The notes: generated from the letters alone by a model not told the origin. DNA of 16,870 nt from Oscillospiraceae bacterium (GCA_017381835.1 JAFOBK010000019.1:1-16870); one strand, 5' to 3'; positions 1 through 7,149 are shown, numbered from the stretch's first letter. A program made the numbers and translations.

Positions 1-43
1 GTCTGTTTTTCCCACGGAAAAATACGCCCCTTACCTATATTTT

Positions 44-668
44 AAAAAAGTGACGGCAGCAGACAGGATAAATCTTACGGCTTAGGTCGGGTTGTTTTTC
101 ACCGGACAGAACCCGCCGTTGCCGTACAGGACGTTTCCATTTAATCCGTCCGCCCAAGTGTTGCCATGATAATGGGTACCCGATTGCCACTGAGACCGTA
201 CTGTAATCCCCTGTCTGCCCCTTTCGGACAGCCTAGGTGTTTTCCACGGCAGAATGTTCCATAATCTTAGCCTCTTTTGCAAGGATGGTTTCCGGAAGCA
301 ATAACGCGAAGCATAGTGGCCACAAATGCAACAGCGTCTGTTCTTCCTTCCCCGCATACTCACTCAAGGCAGGCTACTCTGCACGCAGCACAGGGGTAAT
401 ACGCACTGCCTTGCAGGTTCTAATCCCGGCCCGTACGAGATCGGGTCCCCACCAGGGGAGCGATACCGTCGTCGCACAATACCGGGTCTCCACGGAAACC
501 GGGTCGTATGCTCCATGCCATTGGAACGCGCCCGGAATCCTTAACCCCCAGCATCCACCCTAAACTGGGCGTAAAAAGCAGACACCAGGGACTTCATCGA
601 TGTGCCCTTCAAAGGATTTTTAGGCCCTTCCTGGAAGATAGCCACTCCGACTAGGATACTGCACCGTT
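44..668 (-). ncRNA. Large structured noncoding RNA, about 625 nt, family not assigned
   Basis: No ORF here looks like a real protein, yet the minus strand is full of local helices, has its own promoter just upstream (676-704) and ends in a U6 tract (49-44). Hairpins visible on the minus strand include a GGUUUC/GAGACC stem with a CGUG loop (485-500), CCCC-UGGU-GGGG (447-458), CCCG/CGGG (430-445), CUGUCC/GGGCAG closed around a GAAA-type loop (near 213-229), CAAGGCAG/CUGCCUUG (365-372 with 406-413), CCCAG/CUGGG (547-569) and CCAGG/CCUGG (585-634). The 5' end (ACG-GU-GCAG) can pair with the 3' end (CUGCCGU), closing the molecule. GNRA- and UUCG-like loops fit this strand better than the other. 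Size, autonomy and ornate structure resemble the OLE, ROOL and GOLLD classes, but I cannot confirm any of them from memory. OLE's usual neighbours are absent. Confidence 0.6.
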
Positions 669-675
669 AGCATGT

Positions 676-704
676 ATATTATCATAGAATTGTTGAATAT
701 ACAA
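676..704 (-). promoter_or_regulatory. Sigma-A promoter of the large ncRNA
   Basis: On the minus strand there is a -35 TTGTAT (704-699), a 17-nt spacer and a -10 TAATAT (681-676). The predicted start is at about 668, exactly where the structured segment begins. Confidence 0.6.
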
Positions 705-760
705 GTATGAATTGAATTTTTGCATATAATTTCATACTTTGTTTACACGCAGAAATAAGA

Positions 761-784
761 AAGGCATGCCTAGCGGCATGCCTT
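761..784 (-). terminator. Rho-independent terminator of the SOS/NUDIX unit
   Basis: This is a 10-bp perfect stem (AAGGCATGCC / GGCATGCCTT) with a TAGC loop, followed on the minus strand by a U-rich run. It lies six bases past the NUDIX stop codon and separates that transcript from the ncRNA promoter. The other strand also carries a short T-run. Confidence 0.85.
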
Positions 785-789
785 TTATA

Positions 790-1254
790 TTATGCGTTTA
801 AGAACAGTTCCTCCACAATATCACTGTGGGTAATTACCACTTCAATATTCTTCAGTTCTTCTTTGGAGAAAAAGCGCAGGTCTCTGGATTCATGGCTGAT
901 CACCATTTCCGGTTCCTCTTCCAGATCCAAACCAAACACAACAATTACCATACGCCAAATGCTGCCATCCTGATATGCTGCGATTCGGCCGGGTTCTCCA
1001 TATACTTTCAATTTTTTGAACTGTTCCTTGGGAATCCGGACACCCAGTTCCTCATATACTTCCCGGGCCATAGCCTGGAGTTCCGTTTCATATTTCTTGA
1101 CTCCGCCGCCAACCAGACCCCACACATCACTGTCCCTGCGTTTTTCCAGCAGCAGCTTTCCCTTGCAGGTAATAATCGCATTCGAGCCCAATCGGGCAGG
1201 CATTGTGGTCTTCGGAGGGTTCGGATGTCCCCGATAGAATGTTACGATTCCCAT
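790..1254 (-). CDS. NUDIX hydrolase
   Basis: A 154-aa protein of the NUDIX superfamily, which hydrolyses nucleoside diphosphates linked to another moiety, often damaged or surplus nucleotides. The full Nudix box GX5EX7REUXEEXGU is present at residues 50-72 (G50, E56, R64-E65, E68-E69, G71). Residues 20-40 form the usual first beta-strands before the box. The ATG start has an AGGGGTG ribosome site about eight bases upstream. It follows the polymerase IV gene by 63 bases in the same direction and is closed by a terminator, so it may be cotranscribed with it. A nucleotide-cleansing role next to a lesion-bypass polymerase would make sense, but this is inference; the substrate cannot be read from the sequence. 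Confidence 0.9.
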   Translation of the reverse strand: MGIVTFYRGHPNPPKTTMPARLGSNAIITCKGKLLLEKRRDSDVWGLVGGGVKKYETELQAMAREVYEELGVRIPKEQFKKLKVYGEPGRIAAYQDGSIWRMVIVVFGLDLEEEPEMVISHESRDLRFFSKEELKNIEVVITHSDIVEELFLNA

Positions 1255-1278
1255 TTTCTTACACCCCTATGTCAAGTA

Positions 1279-1302
1279 GTATATTCATTATACTGTATAT
1301 TC
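1279..1302 (-). promoter_or_regulatory. Possible -10 element with a flanking direct repeat upstream of the NUDIX gene
   Basis: On the minus strand a TATAAT (1292-1287) lies between two copies of GAATATAC (1302-1295 and 1286-1279), spaced 16 bases apart. No good -35 is visible 17 bases upstream. It may be a weak or activator-dependent internal promoter. Confidence 0.3.
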
Positions 1303-1317
1303 GCAAAAAGCGCTACT

Positions 1318-2595
1318 CTAAAATTCCTTTGGTACCGGTTTTGTTACACCGGTTCTGCGGGCTTTGTCCAATCCGCCTACCATATGATTTCCATTGTCAC
1401 CGGCAAACTTGGCTCTGCGGATAATATCCTCGCCGAATTTATCCCGCAGAGAATCTACCGTTTCATCCAGCCGCAGTTTCTTCTCATACTGTACCGGGGA
1501 CATACCGGAAAACAGATCGTATTGCTGATATGGTTCATTGGAAAGCCTTGTAACCTGAACTCCCAGCTGTCGCAGCGGTGTCATTCCGTCCCATACCTCA
1601 TCAAAGATTTCGCAGGCAGCGGCAAACAATTCCGATGTAATATTGGTCGCTCCATGCAGAAGCATTTGATGAGAAAAGTGCTGAAATTCATTGGTTCTTA
1701 GGTGAATAGACACACATCTGCCGCATTTATTATCCTGCCGCATACGCATGGCCACCGTTTCACATAAGCTTAGAATCACCTGGTGGGCATGGGTATGGGT
1801 CAGTACATCTTCCGGTGTGGTAGTGGAATTACCATATCCTTTATTCTCTTCCGGCTCCGGTGTCACCATGTCCGCATTTCGTCCATTGGCATAATGCCAG
1901 ATGGTTTCACCGTGTTTTCCAAGGCGCTTTTTTAGAACCGAAGGTTCTGCCTTCGCCAAATCACCAATGGTGTAAATACCAAGGCTTTTTAGTTTCTTTT
2001 CTGTAGCACTGCCCACAAGAAACAGATCCCGCACCGGCAGCGGCCACATTTTCCCCTCTACCTCTTCCGGAAACAGCGTATGCACTTTATTCGGTTTTTC
2101 AAAATCTCCTGCCATTTTCGCCAGGAGCTTATTGCTGGAAATACCCACATTCACGGTAAATCCCAGTTCCTCCCATATCCTCTGCCGCATCTTCTCCGCA
2201 GCCAGCCTGGGAGCACCGAAAAGCCGATCCGTTCCCGTCATATCCACCCAGGCTTCATCGATGGAATACTGCTGAACAATGGGGCTGAACTGCCGCAACA
2301 TCTGCACAAAATGGCGGGATGCCTCCACATAAAGGCTGTAATCCGGCGGCGCTACGATCAGATCCGGACATTTCTCCAACGCCTGAAACAGCGGCTCTCC
2401 GGTCTGTATTCCGTACCTTTTTGCCGGTGTACTTTTGGCAAGTATAATGCTGTGTCTAGATGCTTTGTCGCCGGCAATCACAGAAGGTACTTCCCGCAGG
2501 TCCAGGGACTCTCCCAGTACTTTCACCCGGTACGCTGCCGTCCAGGACAAAAACGCGCTGTTGGCATCCACATGAAAAATAACCCGTTCCTGCAT
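1318..2595 (-). CDS. dinB: Y-family DNA polymerase (DinB/UmuC-like, pol IV)
   Basis: A 425-aa error-prone translesion polymerase of the Y family. The first catalytic motif is HVDANSAF at residues 8-15 (D10, with F15 in the steric-gate position). The second is YSIDEAWVD, giving D113 and E114. Fingers, thumb (helix-hairpin-helix near residues 190-235, LFLVGSATEKKLKSLGI) and little finger follow in the expected order, and the length is normal. The DANSAF version instead of DMDAFF is, as far as I recall, common in clostridial relatives. Its ATG directly abuts the TAA of the preceding 89-aa gene, with an AAGGTG site inside that gene, so the two are translationally coupled. The shared promoter carries a LexA-like box, fitting SOS induction. 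Confidence 0.93.
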   Translation of the reverse strand: MQERVIFHVDANSAFLSWTAAYRVKVLGESLDLREVPSVIAGDKASRHSIILAKSTPAKRYGIQTGEPLFQALEKCPDLIVAPPDYSLYVEASRHFVQMLRQFSPIVQQYSIDEAWVDMTGTDRLFGAPRLAAEKMRQRIWEELGFTVNVGISSNKLLAKMAGDFEKPNKVHTLFPEEVEGKMWPLPVRDLFLVGSATEKKLKSLGIYTIGDLAKAEPSVLKKRLGKHGETIWHYANGRNADMVTPEPEENKGYGNSTTTPEDVLTHTHAHQVILSLCETVAMRMRQDNKCGRCVSIHLRTNEFQHFSHQMLLHGATNITSELFAAACEIFDEVWDGMTPLRQLGVQVTRLSNEPYQQYDLFSGMSPVQYEKKLRLDETVDSLRDKFGEDIIRRAKFAGDNGNHMVGGLDKARRTGVTKPVPKEF

Positions 2596-2865
2596 TTAAT
2601 ACACCTTTCTCTGAAGACACCAGCTGTGAGATCGAATGGTATACTTCAGTTCAAAAAGCCACTGTTTTCCCTTTACTTTGGCTCTGCATAAAAATACATG
2701 TGCTTCAATTCCCACATATTGAATTTTCTTGCTGCTGACTACTTCTTCAATATCGACACGCAGCAACTGATGGTCTTCATCTTCCATTCGCAGGCGCAGA
2801 GGCAGAATATCCCCATTTGCGCTGCACATAGCGATCACATCCACCGGACAGATCCCTTCTCCCAC
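2596..2865 (-). CDS. Small conserved-looking protein coupled to polymerase IV
   Basis: An 89-aa protein with no signal peptide or membrane segment and no domain I can name with certainty. It is a mixed alpha/beta protein with an acidic centre (MEDEDHQLLRVDIEEV) and a C-terminal strand-rich part ending in a Trp/Cys stretch. The start is GTG at 2865, chosen because a strong AGGAGGTG lies eight bases upstream and no ATG fits. It is the first gene of the unit, and its stop codon touches the polymerase start. I recall similar small proteins next to Y-family polymerases in many Clostridia, in the way YolD-type proteins accompany UvrX in Bacillus. A role as polymerase accessory is inference only. 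Confidence 0.8.
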   Translation of the reverse strand: MGEGICPVDVIAMCSANGDILPLRLRMEDEDHQLLRVDIEEVVSSKKIQYVGIEAHVFLCRAKVKGKQWLFELKYTIRSHSWCLQRKVY

Positions 2866-2888
2866 CTCTATGCACCTCCTTTTGTTTT

Positions 2889-2917
2889 ATTATAGTACAT
2901 TTGTTCGTATTTTTCAA
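2889..2917 (-). promoter_or_regulatory. Promoter of the polymerase IV unit with an embedded LexA-like (SOS) box
   Basis: The minus strand shows -35 TTGAAA (2917-2912), a 17-nt spacer and -10 TATAAT (2894-2889). Inside the spacer lies CGAACAAATGTACT (2907-2894), which keeps the left half CGAAC, the 4-nt gap and GT-C of the Firmicutes LexA consensus CGAACnnnnGTTCG. LexA bound here would block the promoter. Confidence 0.75.
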
Positions 2918-2929
2918 GTGAAATTTCGG

Positions 2930-2958
2930 TTGTCAGCCATTCCTTCTTTTGGTATAAT
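2930..2958 (+). promoter_or_regulatory. Promoter of the first HAD hydrolase gene
   Basis: TTGTCA (2930-2935), a 17-nt spacer and TATAAT (2953-2958) form a near-consensus sigma-A promoter, divergent from the SOS promoter only 13 bases away. A GGAGGTG ribosome site (2971-2977) precedes the ATG at 2982. Confidence 0.8.
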
Positions 2959-2981
2959 ACAGAGAAAAACGGAGGTGGCAT

Positions 2982-3641
2982 ATGCTGAAATATCCTTGTC
3001 TTGTTTTAGATCACGATGATACCGTGGTGCAAAGCGAAACCACCATCAATTATCCCTATTTTTGCTATATCCTGGATCAGTTCCGTCCCGGTCAGACCAT
3101 CACTTTAGAAGAATATACCAACGGCTGCTTCCATCCGGGTTTCGCCGATATGTGCAGACAGCGGTATCAGTTTACCGAGCAGGAACTAAGGGATGAGTAT
3201 CAGTGTTGGATGGGTTATGTGATGACCCATACTCCCGACCCCTTCCCCGGTATCCGGGAGTTGATTTTGCGTTATAAAGAAGCGGGCGGTATCATTTGCG
3301 TAGTATCTCATTCCAGCGAAATCAATATCACCCGGGACTATCAGACCCATTTTGGACTTCTCCCAGACGATATCTTCGGATGGGATCTTCCGGAGCACCA
3401 GAGAAAACCCAGCACCTATCCCCTGGAGCAGATCATGGAGAAATACAACCTTAACCCCCATGAGCTTCTGGTTGTGGATGATTTAAAACCTGCCTGGGTC
3501 ATGTGCCGTAATGCCGGCGTCCCCATAGCATTTGCCGCCTGGAGTAAGGAAAACTGCCCTGGCATTCTGGAGGAAATGACCGCGCTGTGCGACTTCACAT
3601 TCCACTCACCGGCTGAACTGGAAGCATTTCTATTTACATGA
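2982..3641 (+). CDS. HAD-superfamily hydrolase (phosphatase-like)
   Basis: A 219-aa haloacid dehalogenase-type hydrolase, probably a cytosolic phosphatase acting on a small phosphorylated metabolite. Motif I is DHDDT (nucleophile D10, acid/base D12), motif II the Ser in VVSHSS (108-112), motif III the Lys of QRKPS (K142), and motif IV VVDD (D166, D167). A helical cap of about 75 residues sits between motifs I and II, as in the phosphoglycolate phosphatase branch. It is preceded by its own strong promoter and ribosome site. The next gene has a separate promoter, so it is probably monocistronic or only partly cotranscribed. The substrate is unknown. Confidence 0.85.
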   Translation: MLKYPCLVLDHDDTVVQSETTINYPYFCYILDQFRPGQTITLEEYTNGCFHPGFADMCRQRYQFTEQELRDEYQCWMGYVMTHTPDPFPGIRELILRYKEAGGIICVVSHSSEINITRDYQTHFGLLPDDIFGWDLPEHQRKPSTYPLEQIMEKYNLNPHELLVVDDLKPAWVMCRNAGVPIAFAAWSKENCPGILEEMTALCDFTFHSPAELEAFLFT

Positions 3642-3666
3642 TGGACAAATCCTCCTATTTGTGACA

Positions 3667-3694
3667 TTGTCAATCTGAGAAAATTTGATAAAAT
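3667..3694 (+). promoter_or_regulatory. Promoter of the GH3-HAD operon
   Basis: TTGTCA (3667-3672), a 16-nt spacer and TAAAAT (3689-3694), followed by a purine-rich AAAGGAAAG ribosome site before the ATG at 3731. The AT-rich stretch 3680-3702 offers alternative -10 hexamers. Confidence 0.55.
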
Positions 3695-3730
3695 AATATA
3701 TAGACACAAAAAGAAAGGAAAGTTCTAAAA

Positions 3731-5506
3731 ATGGTTGATTTAAGAGCAAAACCCTATCATCTGTCCGATAGTGATATCGCATGGGTGGAAAGCACTATCG
3801 CTTCCATGACCCCCGAAGAAAAGGTTGGCCAGCTGTTCTGGCAGCTGACTGCAGGCAATTCTGAAGAATATCTGCAGGAACTGATGGAAAAGTATCACCT
3901 GGGTGGCTGCCGCTACAATGCAATGCCCGGTCAGATGGTCCTGAATCAGAACCGCATTCTGCAGAAACACGCTAAGATCCCCGTATTCATCGCCTGCAAT
4001 CCTGAGCAGGGCGGTAACGGTGTCTGCCCCGACGGCACTTTTGTTTCCAGCCAGGTAAAGATCGGCGCAACCGGTAAGAATGAATATGCCCAGGCTATGG
4101 GTCGTGTCTCCGGTGCTCAGATCAAGGCTACCGGCTGCAACATGGCATTTGCTCCTGTAGTAGATATCACTTACAACTGGGAATGCGAAGAGGTTCTCGC
4201 CCGTGCTTACGGCAATGATCCCAAGATGGTTGCTGATATGGGCAAGGCCTTCATGGATGGCCTACATGAAACCGAGGGTGTTTACTGCTGCGCAAAGCAC
4301 TTCCCCGGTAACGGCCAGGACTACCGTGATGCTCATATGTCCAACAATGTCAACCATTTCGGTCATGATGACTGGATGGCTTCCTACGGTCATGTTTACA
4401 AGACTTTGATCGATGGCGGTCTGGATGCAATTATGGGCGGTCACATTTTGATGCCCGAATACATGCAGGAGATTAACCCCGATATTACCGCCGATACCAT
4501 CATGCCCGGCACTCTTTGCAAGGAAATCATGACGGATCTGCTCCGTGGCGAACTGGGCTTCAACGGCATGGTAGTTACCGATGCTTCCCATATGGTCGGT
4601 ATGACCAACCGTATGAAGCGCAAGGATATGCTGCCCGCAGCTATCAATGCCGGCTGTGATATGTTCCTGTTCTTCAATGATCCCGAGGAAGACTTCGCAA
4701 CCATGCTGGATGCCTACACCACCGGTATTATCAGCGAAGAGCGTATGGTGGAAGCTCTGACCCGTATCCTGGGTCTGAAGGCAGCAAAGGGCATGCACAA
4801 AGCTGCTGCTGAAGCGCTGTGCGGCACTGATGAAGAACTGGCTGCTGCTCTGCAGAATCCCGAGTTCAAGGCAATTGCTCCTGCCATCTCCAAGGATGCT
4901 CTGACTCTGGTTAAGTATAAGGACGAGGGCATTCTGCCTCTGAGCCCCGAAAAGACCAAGCGTGTTATGATCGTCAACGTCAAGGGACCCGACAGCCCCA
5001 TGGCAAAGCTGGCTGCCATCGCTATGGGCGGCGGCGCAGGCAAGAAGTCCCCTGTTGAAAAGTTCTGCGACAAGCTGAACGAAAAGGGCTTCGATGCATT
5101 CATCTATGAATCCCCCCTGGATAAGATGATGAAGGAAGTTGCCGCTGGCAAGCCCTTTAATCTGAACCTTTACTTTGCCGGCAAGAACGCAATCTCTGAG
5201 TTTGTATCCGGTATGGATATTGTCATCACCTTCTTCAATGTTGCTAACGGTCATCCCGTATTCGGTATGTCCAAGGGCGGCGGTGAAATCCCCTGGTATG
5301 TACACGAAATTCCCGTTGTCGGTGTTTCTGTAAACAAGCCCACCATGCTGGCAGATGCTCCCATGCTGCGCACTTACATCAACACCTATGACTCCAACGA
5401 TGACACCCTGGATGCTCTGGTGGATGCTCTGCTCACCGGCCCCGAAGCCTTCAAGGGCACCGATCCCATCGACTCCTACTGCGGTATGTTTGATACCCAC
5501 ATGTAA
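3731..5506 (+). CDS. Glycoside hydrolase family 3, NagZ-like (beta-N-acetylhexosaminidase type)
   Basis: A 591-aa family 3 glycoside hydrolase without a signal peptide, hence cytoplasmic. The TIM-barrel domain (about 20-350) carries KHFPGNG (189-195) followed by RDAH, giving the Asp-X-His dyad D200/H202 that marks the NagZ branch, where His acts as general acid/base. The nucleophile is D284 in VVTDAS. A second, alpha/beta-sandwich domain covers about 385-591, as in two-domain bacterial NagZ-type enzymes. The likely role is removing N-acetylglucosamine-type residues from cell-wall muropeptides or imported amino-sugar glycans; a phosphorylase activity is also known in this branch. It is followed after 14 bases by a HAD hydrolase. 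Codon choice is strongly biased (AAG, CTG, GGT, GCT, CCC), like the PFOR gene at the window end, suggesting heavy expression. Confidence 0.9.
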   Translation: MVDLRAKPYHLSDSDIAWVESTIASMTPEEKVGQLFWQLTAGNSEEYLQELMEKYHLGGCRYNAMPGQMVLNQNRILQKHAKIPVFIACNPEQGGNGVCPDGTFVSSQVKIGATGKNEYAQAMGRVSGAQIKATGCNMAFAPVVDITYNWECEEVLARAYGNDPKMVADMGKAFMDGLHETEGVYCCAKHFPGNGQDYRDAHMSNNVNHFGHDDWMASYGHVYKTLIDGGLDAIMGGHILMPEYMQEINPDITADTIMPGTLCKEIMTDLLRGELGFNGMVVTDASHMVGMTNRMKRKDMLPAAINAGCDMFLFFNDPEEDFATMLDAYTTGIISEERMVEALTRILGLKAAKGMHKAAAEALCGTDEELAAALQNPEFKAIAPAISKDALTLVKYKDEGILPLSPEKTKRVMIVNVKGPDSPMAKLAAIAMGGGAGKKSPVEKFCDKLNEKGFDAFIYESPLDKMMKEVAAGKPFNLNLYFAGKNAISEFVSGMDIVITFFNVANGHPVFGMSKGGGEIPWYVHEIPVVGVSVNKPTMLADAPMLRTYINTYDSNDDTLDALVDALLTGPEAFKGTDPIDSYCGMFDTHM

Positions 5507-5520
5507 TCCGGAGGAAGAAA

Positions 5521-6372
5521 ATGTCTATTTTTGATTCCTTTGAAAGAAAACACGATTACCTGGTCTGTGTAGACTCCGACGGTTGCGTCATGGATACCAT
5601 GAACTGCAAGCATTTTCATTGCTTCGGCCCCTGCATGGTTACTGAATGGGGTTTGGAGGAATGGAAAGAGGAGATTCTGGATCGTTGGAATGTGATCAAT
5701 CTGTTCTCCATGACCCGTGGTATCAACCGCTTCAAGGGTCTGGCAATGGCGCTGGGTGAGATCAACGAAAAGTACAAACCCATTGAGGGTATTACTTATC
5801 TCCAGCATTGGGCAGATACTGCTCCTGCCCTTTCCAACGACAGTGTTGCAGCAGCTGCTGCAAACGCCCAGTGCGAGGAAGCTAAAACCGTATTTGCAAA
5901 GGCACTTTCCTGGAGCAAGGCAGTCAATGCTTCCATTGTTAATCTCCCCGAAGAACTGAAGGTCCCCTATGAGGGTGCTAAGGAAGGCCTGGCTGCTGCC
6001 CACAACTTTGCTGATGTTGCCATGGTTTCCAGCGCAAACCGTGACGCTGTGGAAGAGGAATGGGGCAAGTTTGGTCTGCTGGAGCATACTGACATTGTCC
6101 TGGCACAGGATGTGGGTTCCAAGGCCGCATGCATCGCCGAAATGCTGAAGTTCGGCTATGAGAAGGACCATGTTCTCATGGTTGGCGATGCCCCCGGCGA
6201 CTGCGATGCTGCCGAAAAGAACGGTGTCTGGTACTATCCCATCCTGGTTAACCATGAAAAGGCAAGCTGGGACGAAGCGATCTCCACCGCTTTCCAGACG
6301 CTGCAGAACAGCGAATATGCCGAATATGAAGCTCAGAAAAAGAAGGAATTCCTCACCAATCTGGGCGGCTAA
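5521..6372 (+). CDS. HAD-superfamily hydrolase, second gene of the GH3 operon
   Basis: A 283-aa HAD hydrolase. Motif I is DSDGCV (D18, D20), motif II VSSAN (S170), motif III GSK (K201), and motif IV GDAPGDCDAA (D223, D227). A large helical cap insertion lies between motifs I and II (about 25-155), bigger than in simple phosphoglycolate phosphatases, so substrate choice is likely distinct. GGAGGAAG precedes the ATG, and the gene begins 14 bases after the GH3 stop and ends at a strong terminator; the two form an operon. Codon bias is as strong as in the GH3 gene. A plausible job is dephosphorylating a sugar phosphate made from the GH3 product, but this rests on context alone. Confidence 0.85.
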   Translation: MSIFDSFERKHDYLVCVDSDGCVMDTMNCKHFHCFGPCMVTEWGLEEWKEEILDRWNVINLFSMTRGINRFKGLAMALGEINEKYKPIEGITYLQHWADTAPALSNDSVAAAAANAQCEEAKTVFAKALSWSKAVNASIVNLPEELKVPYEGAKEGLAAAHNFADVAMVSSANRDAVEEEWGKFGLLEHTDIVLAQDVGSKAACIAEMLKFGYEKDHVLMVGDAPGDCDAAEKNGVWYYPILVNHEKASWDEAISTAFQTLQNSEYAEYEAQKKKEFLTNLGG

Positions 6373-6381
6373 GCAAAACCA

Positions 6382-6420
6382 AATCCCCCTCCTGTCGGAG
6401 GGGGATTATTTTACTTTTTT
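6382..6420 (+). terminator. Rho-independent terminator of the GH3-HAD operon
   Basis: An 11-bp stem (AATCCCCCTCC / GGAGGGGGATT) with a TGTC loop is followed by ATTTTACTTTTTT. It overlaps the 3' end of the convergent minus-strand gene and may end that transcript too. Confidence 0.92.
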
Positions 6421-7103
6421 CTCTTCGATAAGCCAATAAAGCGGAAGACAATGCCAACGAAAGAATATATCATGGGATAACGATAAGTAACAGTGACCAC
6501 CAAGTACGAAAGAACCGGAATGGATGGATACATCAGTTCAAAGCCATCGGTTGTATTGCGTAAATAATCACCAATTCCAGTAAACACCACTTGCACAAGC
6601 AGGATCACAAATGCAGTCAGCAGCAAGCAGAGTAACACAATCCTGATATAGCGGACGAACGGTTGATCCCATTGCTTATAGGTGATCATAAGCGATAGAA
6701 GATCAATCAGCCACCACCCCGCCAGCATCCATACTGCCGGAAGGCCCAGGTAGCGCACCAGCGCAAAAGGAAGCAGAATCCACCTATCACTTCTCAGTTC
6801 TTTTGTAATTGCATTGAGCCATACAAACAAAACCGATGTCACCAGCAGAACGGCTGTCAGAATCAGTCCCCGGCGGTATTTCTCTGCCTTGTCCATTTCT
6901 TTCGGGATACCATAGATTACAGTGTTGGCATCGGCATTTAGTATCTGCCCAATTTTGACAATCATATCCACATCGGGACGGGATTTCCCGTTCTCATAAT
7001 TAGATACCGTCTGTCTTGTGACAAACAGTTTTTCCGCCAGTTCCTCCTGGGTCAGTTTTGCCCGAATCCGCAGATCCTTGATATTCTTACCAATATCACG
7101 CAT
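6411..7103 (-). CDS. XRE-family regulator fused to a membrane domain
   Basis: A 230-aa protein with an N-terminal helix-turn-helix of the Cro/CI (XRE) type (residues about 5-58, with the recognition region TRQTVSNYENGKSRPD). A hydrophobic C-terminal half follows with about four to five membrane helices (first near 80-97, then about 110-140, 150-175 and 190-220). It is probably a membrane-tethered transcription regulator. I chose the ATG at 7103 because GAGGTG lies seven bases upstream; the reading frame stays open to a TTG at 7181 but without a good ribosome site, and those extra residues precede the usual HTH start. It lies downstream of two genes in the same direction and may also have an internal promoter. 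No target gene can be named. Confidence 0.8.
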   Translation of the reverse strand: MRDIGKNIKDLRIRAKLTQEELAEKLFVTRQTVSNYENGKSRPDVDMIVKIGQILNADANTVIYGIPKEMDKAEKYRRGLILTAVLLVTSVLFVWLNAITKELRSDRWILLPFALVRYLGLPAVWMLAGWWLIDLLSLMITYKQWDQPFVRYIRIVLLCLLLTAFVILLVQVVFTGIGDYLRNTTDGFELMYPSIPVLSYLVVTVTYRYPMIYSFVGIVFRFIGLSKRKK

Positions 7104-7121
7104 CTTGATCACCTCAGTGCA

Positions 7122-7149
7122 ATTATAAGCACATCCGGTGAAAAAGTCA
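7122..7149 (-). promoter_or_regulatory. Possible internal promoter of the XRE-membrane fusion gene
   Basis: A perfect TATAAT (7127-7122) stands 18 bases before the chosen start, with only a weak TGACTT-like -35 about 16 bases further upstream. Readthrough from the XRE operon is an alternative. Confidence 0.35.

Noticed and set aside
82..563. Several short open frames inside the proposed large RNA
   Set aside because: Their products are rich in Cys, Arg and Pro without domain features, have no ribosome sites, and overlap strong RNA helices.
826..1701. A 291-codon plus-strand frame spanning the NUDIX and polymerase genes
   Set aside because: It crosses two well-supported minus-strand genes and their intergenic promoter region, and lacks a ribosome site.
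4262..5500. A 412-codon open frame antisense to the GH3 gene
   Set aside because: It arises from the strong codon bias of the GH3 gene on the other strand; its protein is low-complexity, has no ribosome site and no domain.
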